A stretch of DNA of 64,000 nt from Pleurodeles waltl. Lineage: Eukaryota; Chordata; Amphibia; Caudata; Salamandridae. The notes beneath the pieces were generated by a model, which did not search any database, was not told the origin of the DNA, and saw only the letters and a program-made list of their open reading frames with translations. Positions within the stretch are counted from its first letter, which is position 1, and each line of letters starts with the position of its first letter. Location of the stretch: positions 1,269,869,123 to 1,269,933,122 of the forward strand of contig NC_090440.1 of the NCBI RefSeq assembly GCF_031143425.1, written 5' to 3'. Made by a program: the position numbers and the translations under genes. This document shows, piece by piece, positions 11,890 through 23,904 of the stretch.

Positions 11890-12934
11890 ACAGTACCTTC
11901 CGTTTGGTTCACAAAAGACTACCAAGAACACAGTTTTAGACAGAGGTTTAGTGAGCTTAGTTTAGAGTTTATGGGGTGCTTAAATATCAACTCCTGGTAA
12001 AAGATTTCAAAATTACAGCACATGGTGTGGGGTAGTAAATTTAGACATGCATACAGTTTACAGGACGGATGCGTAGAAGTGTGCAGATTATATTGTCAGT
12101 TCTCACATTTACAAGAGGCTCAGGAGACTGGAAAGCCTGATCAAATACCTCATACTAGATTTTCAGTATTCCCCTTAGAATGTTTATGTGGCTACCCATT
12201 CAAATTGTCGGCTTCAGCTTCTGGTAAGACTTGTGTAGACCAGAGTGATCTCAATCAGTTTAGTGCCAACATTTACCCTAGTCATTCATTCATATATATT
12301 GCAGTTTTCTAGCATGCAGACAAGACTTAAATTGGGGGGCGTGGGTCAAATAGCTTTACACAGAACGTAATTACAAGTGAGAACCAACACATCAAAACGT
12401 TGGGCTATTTTTTTTATAAGGCTATTTCCATGGCTCTATATAGACTTATCACAGGTGAGTGCGATACAGAAGTAACTGATATTTTGATCCTCTTTAGAAG
12501 GTTTTGAAGAAATTCTTTTGGCACACACTCAGGCAAGGGTTATCAAAGTGTTCTTTTCATTTGGAAAGCTGTAGCTCAGTAAGGAGGATACAATATGTTC
12601 AGTTTACCCAAGGCTAATATATAGGCTCATAATGCACTGGGAGAAAGATTTAGTCACACTGGCTGGTGTGTATGTGTGTGCGTGTGTGGGTGTGTAAATG
12701 TGTGGGGGGGAAGAGGGAGGGGGAGGGTGGGGGAGGACTCTGGGGAGGAGAAGAGGGGCAGAGGAGACCCCTATTAGTGCTAGGGAAGGAATTCCCTGAC
12801 ACTGATAGTGCCTACCGCCATGGTTTTCTTGGTAGTATGCTTGCCACAAAAACCATGGAGATAGGCGGGGTCATAATTACAAGGGTGGGATTGTGAAGGC
12901 TGCCGGGCTAGAGATTAAAGTCTCCAGTCCAGTG
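11890..12934. other. No recognised gene; G-rich tract at 12700-12770
   Basis: A 96-codon frame at 12022-12312 has no recognisable domain. 12660-12700 is a TG microsatellite. 12703-12770 is a purine tract with several runs of three to seven G separated by 1-4 bases. The rest shows nothing I can name. Confidence 0.4.
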
Positions 12935-13085
12935 ACCATTACCACCCTGGCGGACGGAGTGGTACATTGGCGGTTTGGCTTGAGCCAAACCGCCAATGTC
13001 ATAATTTGGGAAATGGTACCGCCAGCCTGTTGGCAGTACCTTTCCCCAAATGACCACTAACTGCCAGGGTCGTAATGAGGGCCAC
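12935..13085. repeat. Harbinger-related MITE
   Basis: GACCATTACCACCCTGGCGG at the left and CTGCCAGGGTCGTAATGAGG at the right form imperfect inverted ends like those of elements A-C. The centre contains the perfect hairpin GGCGGTTTGGCT-TG-AGCCAAACCGCC. Confidence 0.6.
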
Positions 13086-13244
13086 AGTCTCTTCTGTTAC
13101 TCTCAACATCTTCTTCTGTATTGTGTTCAGACCTGAACTACTGTTGTCTATAATGACCTTCACTCTCCCTTCCTTATTCTTTCTTCTCATACTTTGGCAA
13201 AGTGCCCTCTAATCCCACACGCAGAACATTTTTGATTGATTATT

Positions 13245-14175
13245 GGACACTGTTTGCTATATGCCAACCCCCATATTTATACTTGCTTTGTGCTCAGTTT
13301 GACTCTTTTTTTAACGCAAATTGGGCACAAACCTAACTCCAAATTTATACTTTGGCGCTAGACCCGTCTAGTGCCAAAGTTTTGGAGTTAGCGTCATTTT
13401 TTGCTTGCGGGAAAGTTCCTTGCATCAATGAGATGCATAGTAGGCCTTTCCGTGCAAAACATGATGATGTGGCCTTAGCGCCATATTTATCTCCCCGTGC
13501 TAAAATGACACCTGGTGGGGAAGGGTCCTTAAATAATGGTGTTCAGCTTGCTTAGCGCCATTATTTAACGCCTGGGTCATTGCAGACGTTAGGGGACCTG
13601 TGGGTCTATTTCCATAGAATGGACCCATAGGTGCCGTCCCCTAGACCCAGGGACACACCCAGCCACATCAGATGTACACCAGAGGATAGGGGAACCCCAT
13701 CCCAGCTAAGTGAGGTAAGTACAGGTAAGTATTTTTTATTTTTTTTCAAAAGTGCCAGGGGGGTCCTAACTTGGGCCCCCTACATGGCACTGGGTCCAAT
13801 AGCCATGCCCAGGAGACATATGTCCATTGGGCATGGCCATTGGGGTGGTGGGCATGACTCCTGTCTTCACTAAGACAGGAGTCATGTCCATGGGGTTTTA
13901 CATCATAAAATGATGCTAGTCGGGTTAGAGCCATTTTTTATGCCTCTGCCCATGCTAGCATCATCATTTGACACACAACCTCATGTTTCCCCTACGCCTT
14001 CCCCACCCAGCTAGTGTCCTTTTTTATGACGCTAGCCGGGCCTTACTGCCAGCTACCATCATTCCATAAATATAATGCCCGGCCGGCATCTTGGAATGGC
14101 ACTAGCCACCGGTATAATCTTTCACGCAAAACTGCGTTAGTGCAGTTTTGCATGGAAAAGTATAAATATGCCCCT
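13245..14175. repeat. Dispersed non-autonomous element with ATATTTATAC ends
   Basis: CATATTTATAC near 13273 and GTATAAATATGCCCC near 14160 are inverted ends also seen at 4720 and 29670. No domain. The right part is duplicated at 15730-16155 as part of the tandem duplication. Confidence 0.4.
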
Positions 14176-15729
14176 AAGTGTCCTGTAATTGCACATCGAT
14201 TACAGATTTTATGTGATTTTCGATCCTGAATCTGGTTCAGAATATCTTGATTTTAGTATTAGTCTCCTTGTCTGCCCATTTTCCCCCCTTACCTAGTACA
14301 CCCTTACTGGGTTTAATTTTTGGCACCACTTCCCTAGAACATTTAGCCCCTGGACTTTCCAATGCTCCTTTTGCCTACCAATTGTAGATGCCTGATTTTT
14401 CACAAGTGAAATCACCTTTCCTCATGATAGGTAGAGCCCTCCACTTTCCCCTCCACTGCTGTCACTGTGTTGAGCACATGATGCTATTGCTCTCTCTCCT
14501 CTGTGAGACTGGCCAATCTCCTGTTGTGACGCTGACCTCTGCACAGCTACTGAGTGCATGATGCCAACGAGCTTGAGAGCTACAGCTTGCTCTCCTCCGA
14601 AATCCAGGCTGTTCAAGCTTGTGACCTTAGTGGACTCATTGCACCAAAATTGAAATAGTGCATATAGGCCCAGATGTAAGAAGGCCTAGCATCACATTAG
14701 CGTCAATTGTTTTATGCTAATGTGGCATTAGGCTTCCAAATTCACCACACCATATTTACAAAGTGGTTCAATGCATGCATTGAGCTTCTTAGTAACCCCT
14801 GCGCCACATTATGCCTGCACCAGACATAGGGGGTCATTACAACATTGGTGGTATAAGGCGCTTACCGCAGTGCAGAAGACCGCCAACACACCGCCGCAGA
14901 ATTTCGCCACAGCTATTATGACACACATCACGGAATCCGCCGAAATTCAGACACCCACACAAGACCGCCACACCAAAGGTCAGCGATAAACATGCGGAAA
15001 CAAATCCTCCACCTCCACGCCAACAGAAACACGCCCATGCTATTATGACCCACGAATCCACGCGGCGGTCTTTCAACCGCGGTATTCCATTGGCGGTACA
15101 TACCGCTGTGCTCAAAATACACACACTTCTCCAAAACACTGCCACATTGGACAATTTCAAATACACACACCTGATACACATACAAACAACACTCCCACAC
15201 ACCCAACACAATATAAAACACACACCCACATCACCCACAAACCCCTACGACCAAAAATTAGAGAGAAGGCCAGAGAGAGACAGCACAGAATAGAGAACCC
15301 CATCACACAGAGGCACGCTACACCATCACCCACACAACATCCACGCACAAAACACCACATACCACTACACTCACCACACTCATCACCACATACACCACCT
15401 CACACATCACACACACCACCCCATGGCACGCCAAAGACACCCCCGCTTTTCCGAAGAGGAGCTCAGGGTCATGGTGGAGGAAATCGTACGGGTAGAGCCA
15501 CAGCTATTTGGCTCACAGGTACAGCACACACCCATAGCCAGGAAGATGGAGCTATGGCAAAGAATAGTCGACAGGGTCAACGTTGTGGGACAGCATCAAA
15601 GAAATAGGGAGGACATCAGGAAGAGGTGGAACGACCTACGGGGGAAGGTGCGTTCCACGGTATCCAGGCACCACATCGCGGTTCAGCGGACTGGCGGCGG
15701 ACCCCCACCTCCTCCCCCACAACTAACAA
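13750..15729. repeat. Tandem duplication, copy 1
   Basis: This ~1980-bp unit is repeated directly at 15730-17710 with about 30-35 differences by eye. It contains part of a dispersed repeat, ~640 bp of unrecognised sequence (14180-14828) and the first ~900 bp of a Harbinger left end. The junction at 15727-15729 shows the 3-bp microhomology CAA. Confidence 0.9.
14829..15729 (+). mobile_element. Truncated duplicate of the element B left end
   Basis: It begins GGGGGTCATTACAACATTGG, identical in position and nearly in sequence to the start of element B at 16810. It continues through subterminal CCGCC-rich sequence, the TATA box at 15212 and the first ~100 codons of the Myb gene, and is cut at 15729 by the duplication junction. 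It has no right end of its own. Confidence 0.85.
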
Positions 15730-15749
15730 AAGTGCCAGGGGGGTCCTAA
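15423..15749 (+). pseudogene. Truncated duplicate of the element B Myb/SANT first exon
   Basis: The first ~100 codons are nearly identical to those at 17404, with a few substitutions such as PIARK for SIARK and NVVG for NAVG. The frame then runs across the duplication junction into unrelated sequence and stops within 6 codons (KVPGGS). TATA box and start are intact, so a fusion peptide containing the whole SANT domain could in principle be made. It lacks the C-terminal helical region. Confidence 0.85.
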
Positions 15750-17710
15750 CTTGGGCCCACTACATGGCACTGGGTCCAATAGCCATGCCCAGGAGACATA
15801 TGTCCATTGGGCATGGCCATTGGGGTGGTGGGCATGACTCCTGTCTTCACTAAGACAGGAGTCATGTCCATGGGGTTTTACATCATAAAATGACGCTAGT
15901 CGGGTTAGAGCCATTTTTTATGCCTCTGCCCATGCTAGCATCATCCTTTGACACACAACCTCCTGTTTCCCCTATGCCTTCCCCACCCAGCTAGTGTCCT
16001 TTTTTATGACGCTAGCCGGGCCTTACTGCCGGCTACCATCATTCCATAAATATAATGCCCGGCCGGCATCTTGGAATGGCACTAGCCACCGGTATAATCT
16101 TTCACGCAAAACTGCGTTAGTGCAGTTTTGCATGGAAAAGTATAAATATGCCCCTAAGTGTCCTGTAATTGCACATCGATTACAGATTTTATGTGATTTT
16201 CGATCCTGAATCTGGTTCAGACATATCTCGATTTTAGTATTAGTCTCCTTGTCTGCCCATTTTCCCCCCTTACCTAGTACACCCTTACTGGGTTTAATTT
16301 TTGGCACCACTTCCCTAGAACATTTAGCCCCTGGACTTTCCAATGCTACTTTTGCCTACCAATTGTAGACGCCTGATTTTTCACAAGTGAAATCACCTTT
16401 CCTCATGATAGGTAGAGCCCTCCACTTTCCCCTCCACTGCTGTCACTGTGTTGAGCACATGATGCTATTGCTCTCTCTCCTCTGTGAGACTGGCCAATCT
16501 CCTGTTGTGACGCTGACCTCTGCACAGCTACTGAGTGCATGATGCCAACGAGCTTGAGAGCTACAGCTTGCTCTCCTCCGAAATCCAGGCTGTTCAAGCT
16601 TGTGACCTTAGTGGACTCATTGCACCAAAATTGAAATAGTGCATATAGGCCCAGATGTAAGAAGGCCTAGCATCACGTTAGCGTCAATTGTTTTATGCTA
16701 ATGTGGCATTAGGCTTCCAAATTCACCACACCATATTTACAAAGTGGCACAATGCATGCATTGAGCTTCTTTGTAACCCCTGCGCCACATTATGCCTGCA
16801 CCAGACATAGGGGGTCATTACAACATTGGCGGTATAAGGCGCTTACCGCCGTGCAGAAGACCGCCAACACACCGCCGCGGAATTCCGCCACAGCTATTAT
16901 GACACACATCACGGAATCCGCCGAAATTCAGACACCCACACAAGACCGCCACACCAAAGGTCAGCGATAAACATGCGGAAACAAATCCTCCACCTCCACG
17001 CCAACAGAAACACGCCCATGCTTTTACGACCCACGAATCCACGCGGCGGTCTTTCAACCGCAGTATTCCATTGGCGGTACACACCGCTGTGCTCAAAATA
17101 CACACACTTCTCCAAAACACTGCCACATTGGACAATTTCAAATACACACACCTGATACACATACAAACAACACTTCCACACACCCAACACAATATAAAAC
17201 ACACACCCACATCACCCACAAACCCCTACGACCAAAAATTAGAGAGAAGGCCAGAGAGAGACAGCACAGAATAGAGAACCCCATCACACAGAGGCACACT
17301 ACACCATCACCCACACAACATCCACGCACAAAACACCACATACCACTACACTCACCACACTCATCATCACATACACCACCTCACACATCATACACACCAC
17401 CCCATGGCACGCCAAAGACACCCCCGCTTTTCCGAAGAGGAGCTCAGGGTCATGGTGGAGGAAATCGTACGGGTAGAGCCACAGCTATTTGGCTCACAGG
17501 TACAGCACACATCCATAGCCAGGAAGATGGAGCTATGGCAAAGAAAAGTCGACAGGGTCAACGCTGTGGGACAGCATCCAAGAAATAGGGAGGACATCAG
17601 GAAGAGGTGGAACGACCTACGGGGGAAGGTGTGTTCCACGGTATCCAGGCACCACATCGCGGTTCAGTGGACTGGCGGCGGACCCCCACCTCCTCCCCCA
17701 CAACTAACAA
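15730..17710. repeat. Tandem duplication, copy 2
   Basis: Second copy of the 13750-15729 unit. It is continuous with the rest of element B, so the parental arrangement is most likely this copy and copy 1 the derived one. Confidence 0.9.
17193..17199 (+). promoter_or_regulatory. TATA box of the element B Myb gene
   Basis: TATAAAA about 205 bp before the ATG, within ACACAATATAAAACACACAC. The same box is found at 15212 (duplicate), 34739 (element A) and, on the minus strand, 63647-63653 (element C). Confidence 0.65.
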
Positions 17711-18929
17711 CATGGGAGGAGCAAGTCTTGTCCATCTTGCATCCTGAGGGCCTCGCAGGAGTCGTTGGAGGAAAGGACACTGGTAAGTCAAATCTTAACT
17801 ATCATATCCCCCACCTTACCTGCATGCTATCACACACCCCCACCCTCACACCCTCCCCTATTACCCTAACTCCTCACTAATGTACCCATAACACCAACCA
17901 CCCATCCCAACACCAAGACCTGCATGACACAACTAAGCATGGATACCCATCACTAAAGCATGCCCACTGCACATACCCAGAAAACCCCCAACCATCAGCA
18001 GACAAGCCCCCACACAGGAATGCCTGCACTGGTGTACACGCACACCCAACCATTACACACCATGAAACACACACATGCAATAATCATGTACTTATACCCC
18101 CGCAGGACCCCGAAGGAACGTCACCACACCAGAGGGTCCAGACAACACCACTCTACCCCCAGAAGAGGCCCACAGTGACGAGAGCAGCTCTGCCCTACTG
18201 TATCTTGATGACCAGCCCGGACCATCGTGGGCCTCAGGACAGTCGGTTCCCCTTGCCCAGCCACAGCCCAACACTGACCTTCCACCCTCTGGTAATACCA
18301 GCACAGCACCCACCCAGCGGGCCCATACCTCCCTACCCAGGACAGGTCAATCAGCGATGTGTCCATCACTACAGGACACCCAGGGTAATCCACCACCCCA
18401 ACAGCAACAGGGACCTGGGGGCAGTGGTAGTGGGCACACGGTCCAGGGGATGGAGGCACAGGAACATAGGGTAACTGGGAGGGCTGCTGTGAGACAGAGG
18501 GAGGACAGGCCAAGGGAACCTACTCTCAACGAGGCCCTCTCCTCCATCATGGGAGCATACCACCACTCCCAGGAGACGATGGCAACGGTCCTGGACAAGT
18601 TGCAGGAGACCCTGCGTCTGCAGGAGGAGCAGTATTTGGGGTTCAGGGAGGAGCTCAGGACCATCGGCTCCGCCCTGGGCACCATTGTAGGGGTGCTGAC
18701 GGACATTCAAAAGACCTTGAGGGACACCGTGGCACTCCAAGGGGCCCCTGACACTAGCCAGGACGATGAAATGCCCACCACCTCCGCCGGCGCTAGTGGA
18801 CAGGACGCCCCGCCACAGGACCAACACACCAGCACCCCACCCCCTGCAGACGGACAATCACCACGAAAGCGGTCCCTGAGATCCAGGAACAGTACAGAGC
18901 AAGATGGCAAGACCCCCGCCAGAAAATAA
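17404..18929 (+). CDS. Myb/SANT-like DNA-binding protein of Harbinger element B (intact, 400 aa)
   Basis: Exon 1 is 17404-17782 and exon 2 is 18106-18929, with donor CTG|GTAAGT and acceptor CCCGCAG. The total of 1203 nt is 400 codons plus stop with no break. Residues ~7-85 form the SANT/Myb-like domain: FSEEELRVMVEEIVRVEPQL, then MELWQRKVDRVNAVG, then RKRWNDLRGKV, with the spaced tryptophans of the fold. A PPPPPP turn, the motif TWEEQVL-ILHPEGL, an acidic Ser/Pro linker (residues ~140-235), a helical segment around EALSSIMGAYHHSQET to LDKLQETLRLQEEQ (coiled-coil-like), and a basic end (RKRSLRSRN) follow. In Harbinger systems the equivalent protein binds transposon ends and helps import the transposase. 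Here it faces the transposase gene. It is the only unbroken copy of this gene in the window. Confidence 0.88.
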
Positions 18930-19116
18930 GACCACCCTGATTGTCCCCCCACTGTACCACTTTGTTACCCTGTCCAAATCGGAACTGCCCCAGCTCCACT
19001 TCCAATGGCCAGATGTGCAATGTACCTGTGAGACTAATCGGCTGGACTCTGCCATGGACATTCTTCCACCATAACCAATCCCCATTTCACAACCCCCCTT
19101 CATTGTTATGCACTTA

Positions 19117-19122
19117 AATAAA
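19117..19122 (+). terminator. Polyadenylation signal of the element B Myb gene
   Basis: AATAAA about 190 bp after the stop codon. An equivalent signal lies at 36627 in element A. Confidence 0.65.
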
Positions 19123-20912
19123 CACCCTTGAAACACCAACAAAACTGGAGTCAGTCAATGATTTTGAACTTTGTATTGTCAATTACAGTGTCAAAAATGG
19201 TAACCCATTGGAAGGCCAACATAACAATGTCACACATCACGAGCCTTTCAAGGGTGCAAGCTGTTGACACGTAGGTTACCACATTTGTGAAACTTAAATG
19301 GAAGGGGACAACTCAGTTAACAAATAGTGAGTGAAATGTAGGTACAGGATAGAGGTAGACGTGTGAAAGTTAATGTTATGTTAAACCTGAAAATGTACTC
19401 ACCTGTGTCTCACTGGAAATATTGCTGTATGACTGACTCCCTGTTGTCGTTTTCATCTTCATCAGCTTCATCCTCATCACTGTCCCCAGGCTCCACAGGC
19501 TCCACCGCTGCTACAACAACGTCATCTGGATCATCCTCCTGCAGAAAAGGCACCTGGCGTCGCAATGCCAAAATATGGAGCATGGAGCAGGCGATGATGA
19601 TGTTGCACACCTTCTTCGGTGAGTAGAATAGGGAACCATCTGTCATATGGAGGCACCTGAACCTCGCCTTCAGGAGGCTGAAGGTGCGTTCGATCACCCT
19701 CCTAGTCCGCCCATGGGCGTCATTGTACCGTTCCTCTGCCCTGGTCCTGGGATTCCACACTGTGGTCAATAGCCAGGACAGGTTGGGGCTAACCAGAGTC
19801 CCCCAATAGCCATACACGGTGCCTCTGGAGTTGACCCATCATATCAGGGATGCTGCTATTCCGCAGGATGTAGGCGTCATGCACTGAGCCAGGGAACATA
19901 GCATTTACCTGCGAGATGTACTGGTCTGCCAAACAGACCATCTGGACATTCATCGAATGATAACTCTTCCTGTTCCTGTACACCTGTTCACTCCTGTGGG
20001 GGGGGACCAGAGCTACATGGGTCCCATCAATGGCACCTATGACGTTCAGGATATGTCCAAGGGCATAGAAGTCACCTTTCACTGTAGGCAAATCCTCCAC
20101 CTCAGGGAAAATGATGTATCTCCTTACGTGTTTCAGCAGGGCAGACAACACTCTGGACAACACGTTGTAAAACATAGGCTGGGACATCCCTGATGCCATG
20201 GCCACAGTAGTCTGAAATGACCCACTTGCAAGGAAATGGAGCACTGACAGCACCTGCACGTCAGGGGGGATTCCAGTCGGATGGCGGATTGGTGACTGGC
20301 TCCAACTGGGTACATAGTTCCTGGATTGTGGCACGGTTCGAACCGGTAGGTCACGATCAAATGTCTCTCTTCCATTGTCAACAGGTCCACCAGCGGTCAG
20401 TACACCGGCGGATTCCGCCATCTTCCAATATGTCCCAACTGACGGTGCCTAAGAAGGACAACAGCGAAGAAACTGTCACCATTCCTCCAGGTATGTACCC
20501 ACAGTCACACACAAGACTACAACAGACAATTAACTCATTCGGGAAATGTTTTGAGTGTAGGCCTCGGTATGTGTGACGCAGTAGTAAATGAAGCCATGTG
20601 GGCCCCTGAAATGGCGGGTGCCTGACCTCTAAACTGGGACAACGGAATTGTGGGGTAACTGCGCTGGCGTTGGACACCATCGCGGTAGGCGGTCGTAGAG
20701 TGCGGCGCAATGCTGCATTGGTTAACATTGGACCCTATGGGTCCCAGGAGCTAATGAACAGGTGCGCTGGCGGTGATGATGCGCACAGCCGCGGACGTCA
20801 CCGCCGCGGACGTCACCACCATTTTCTATCTCGTCAATCACTAGATACCTGACCTTCGACAGGAGAGGACCTACACTGCTAGTGCTGCTGTGACCTCGGT
20901 CTGGAAGCGACG

Positions 20913-23718
20913 ACGGCTGCTGCGTCTAGGGAAAGGGCCCCTGCCTTCACTGCACAGGAGTTGGAGAAACTTGTGGATGGGGTCCTCCCCCAGTACATGC
21001 TACTCTACGGTCCTCCAGACCAACAGGTTAGTCCACAGGGAGCACGTTGGATGGGCTAGGCCTGGGTGGACAGGGCTGGGTGGTAGAGGGAAGGGGGCAG
21101 AGTTCTTACAACAGAAATGCATGGGGATGAATGGGCCACATGGACAGAGTTGGGAGGGGGGCACTCACATTGATGGTGCAGTAGGTAATGACTGTTCCTC
21201 TTTCCTTGTGCATGTCATGTAGGTCAGCGCCCACCAGAAGAGGGACATTTGGCGTGCCATCGCCAAGGAAGTCCGGACCCTGGGGGCCCACCAGAGACGG
21301 GGCACCCACTGCCGGAAGAGATGGGAGGACATTCGCCGCTGCAGCAAGAAGGCTGCGGAGGCTCTGCTGGGGATGGCCTCCCAACGTGGGAGGGGTGCCA
21401 GTCGCACCATGACCCCCCTGATGTTCCGGATCCTGGCGGTGGCCTACCCGGAGTTGGATGGGCGCTTAAGGACATCACACCAGACACAAGGGGGTGAGTA
21501 CAACCTCATTCTGTGGACTTTGCGTGCAGTGGAGGTGTCTGGGTGGGGGAGGTGGGCTGTGGGTGTCCCTAGGCCAGGGCGAGTTAGGTAGGCAACGCCC
21601 CTCCGTAATGTAGGCCATGTGGGACTCTACCCCAGCTCAGAACAGAGGCAAGTTGATGTATAGTTGCCCCTTTGCCATCCATGTGCGCAGATTTCTACCA
21701 TTGCCATGTAGGCCATATCCCAGAAATTGCATGTGCAGAGGGCAGGAGCACGGTGTAATGCATGGGGCTGCTGCGTCTGTCTTGTCCGCCAACGGTAGCG
21801 GTATGCCATGCACTAAAACTCTCTTTCTTCTGTCTACCCCCTTTTCCTGCTCTCCCTGTCCTTTTGTAAATCAGCATCATCAGGCGGAGGTACAGTGGCA
21901 CTGGAGCACGAGGGAGCTGCATCCCACATGGCCATGGAGGGCTACACCACAGACTCTGAATGCACCAGTGGGACGGAGGGCGAGGGGAGCTTCACGTCGG
22001 CCACAGAATCCCCAACCAGCGACACGGACTTGTCCGCTGATGTGAGCTCCCCTGTGGTGGCGGCACCATCTGTGCGCCCCGCTTCTACAGGTACAGCCGC
22101 CACCTCCCCTACCAGCCCCGCCCTCCCAGCAGCCCCTCAGCGTTCGCCCTGTGCCCGCTCACCCAGGAGGGTGGGCATCACCTTCACCCCAGGCACCTCA
22201 GGCCCTGCCCCAGTCACCCCTGCTGCCCTCAGTGAGGAGGCCATTGACCTCCTCAGGTCACTCACTGTTGGGCAGTCTACCATTGTGAATGCCATCCAGG
22301 GTGTAGAACGAGAGTTGCAACATGGTAATGCATTCCTGGAAGGCATTCATTCTGGTCAGGCTGTCCTTCAGTGAATCCTGCAATCTCTGGCCTCAGCACT
22401 GATGGCAGCCATTGTCGCTGTGTCCGGCCTCCCCCCTCCAACTTCCTCCTCCCAGACCCAATCCCCTGTACCCCAGCCCATCCCAAGCACACCTACAGAC
22501 CAGCAGGCACACAAGTCAACACCCAAAAGTAGCTCAAGCAAACATAGGCACCACACACACCACAGGCACTCACACAAGCATCACACCCATACAGACACAG
22601 CAACATCCACTGTCTCCACTGTGTCCCCCTCCTCCTCTTCTCCCTCCTCCCTCCCAGTGTCGTCTACACACACACCTGCATGCACCACATCTACAGGCAC
22701 TAGGACTCGCACCAGGACACCCAGCACCACAAGCCGCTCACCTGCACTCACCACCTCCACTGCCATTTACACGTCCCCTGTGTCCTCTCCCAGTGTGTCT
22801 GTGACGCCCCCTCCCAAAGTACCCAAACGCCGGCAATCACTCACCCAACATCCATCCACCTCACGACAGACTCCAGTACCTGCACCCAAAACACCTAAAG
22901 TGACACCTCCTACAACCACCTCCTCTACCTCCACTCCCAGACCCACTCCAGCTACCCATCCCAGTGTCCGTCAGAAACTGTCCCTATGTCAAATTGACCT
23001 GTTTGCCCCCACCCCCCCTCCAGTTCATCAGTCCCGTCGTAGCACCTCAGCCAAAAAGCCTCCAGTGCCAGTGGTGCGTGTTCCAGGTTTTTGGAGTGCA
23101 CCGTCCACCAGGGCAGGCAGTAGGACCCGGAGCCAAGGCACTGGCAGCCCACCCCCTGTAAAGGCTCTGAAATTGGAAAGTGGACGACGGGACCGTGTCA
23201 AGACTCCTGGTGGGACAACAACTGAAATGGGATCGAAGGCTATTGGTGAGTCAGCTGTAACTCCAAAGAAGGTGAGGAAGGTCCCGAGGAAGTCTGCCCA
23301 GCCTGTTGTGAGTGTCACGGCGGAGAAGTGCGCCATCATTTCCGGCGGTCGAGACACAACCGCCAGCACCGTCGTTACTGGTCAGGAGACCACCGCCGGA
23401 GTCACAGCCCAGGAGGGCCCAAGTATCGTTACTGGTCAGGAGACCACCGCCAGAGTCACAGCCCAGGAGGGCCCAAGTATCGTTACTGGTCAGGAGACCA
23501 CCGCCAGAGTCACAGCCCAGGAGGGCCCAAGTCTCGTTACTGGTCAGGAGACCACCGCCAGAGTCACAGCCCAGAAGGGCCCAAGTCTCGTTACTGGTCA
23601 GGAGACCACCGCCAGAGTCACAGCCCAGGAGGGCCCAAGTTTCGTTACTGGTCAGGAGACCACCGCCGGAGTCACAGCCCAGGCGGGACCAGGATCCCAC
23701 AGCCCCACTGGGAAATGA
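20913..23718 (+). pseudogene. Second Myb/SANT (TSNARE1-like) gene of element B, start codon lost
   Basis: Exons 20913-21026, 21223-21493 and 21875-23718 join in phase to 2229 nt (742 codons). The ATG seen in elements A and C is ACG here, and one in-frame TGA at 22372-22374 replaces the CGA of element A. Exons 1-2 encode a SANT fold: TAQELEKLVDGVLPQY, YGPPDQQ, IWRAIAKEVRTLGAH, CRKRWEDIRR, and a basic QRGRGASR. Exon 3 starts with an acidic SGTEGEG linker, then EEAIDLLRSLTVGQSTIVNA with a helical NAFLEGIHSG segment (the region resembling the C-terminal half of TSNARE1/Harbinger Myb proteins). A ~400-residue Ser/Thr/Pro-rich tail ends in six 18-residue repeats. It lies inside the transposase intron on the other strand. 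Role unknown. Confidence 0.8.
23374..23697 (+). repeat. 54-bp coding minisatellite, 6 copies
   Basis: Starts at 23374, 23428, 23482, 23536, 23590 and 23644. In the frame of the third gene each copy reads VTGQETTARVTAQEGPSI with small variations. Because 54 is a multiple of three and no frame holds a stop, all three plus frames and one long minus frame are open across it. Confidence 0.92.
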
Positions 23719-23724
23719 TGGAAC

Positions 23725-23890
23725 ATCAAGCCACACACCAATGTCCAGTGTGGAGATCGTCATGCCACACACCAATGTCCAGTGTGGAGATCGTCATGCC
23801 ACACACCAATGTCCAGTGTGGAGATCGTCATGCCACGCACCAATGTCCAGTGTAGAGATCGTCATGCCACACACCAATGTCAGTATCCGA
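23725..23890 (+). repeat. 34-bp minisatellite, ~4.5 copies
   Basis: The phrase ATGTCCAGTGTGGAGATCGT recurs at 23741, 23775, 23809 and 23843 (a shorter form at 23877), an exact 34-bp period. It follows the stop codon of the third gene directly. Confidence 0.9.
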
Positions 23891-23904
23891 ACCGCCATGT
23901 CAGA

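Noticed and set aside
12022..12312. 96-codon frame as a gene
   Set aside because: No recognisable domain, splice context or copy elsewhere in the window.
14422..14616. 64-codon minus-strand frame repeated at 16403
   Set aside because: It is repeated only because of the tandem duplication, with no domain.
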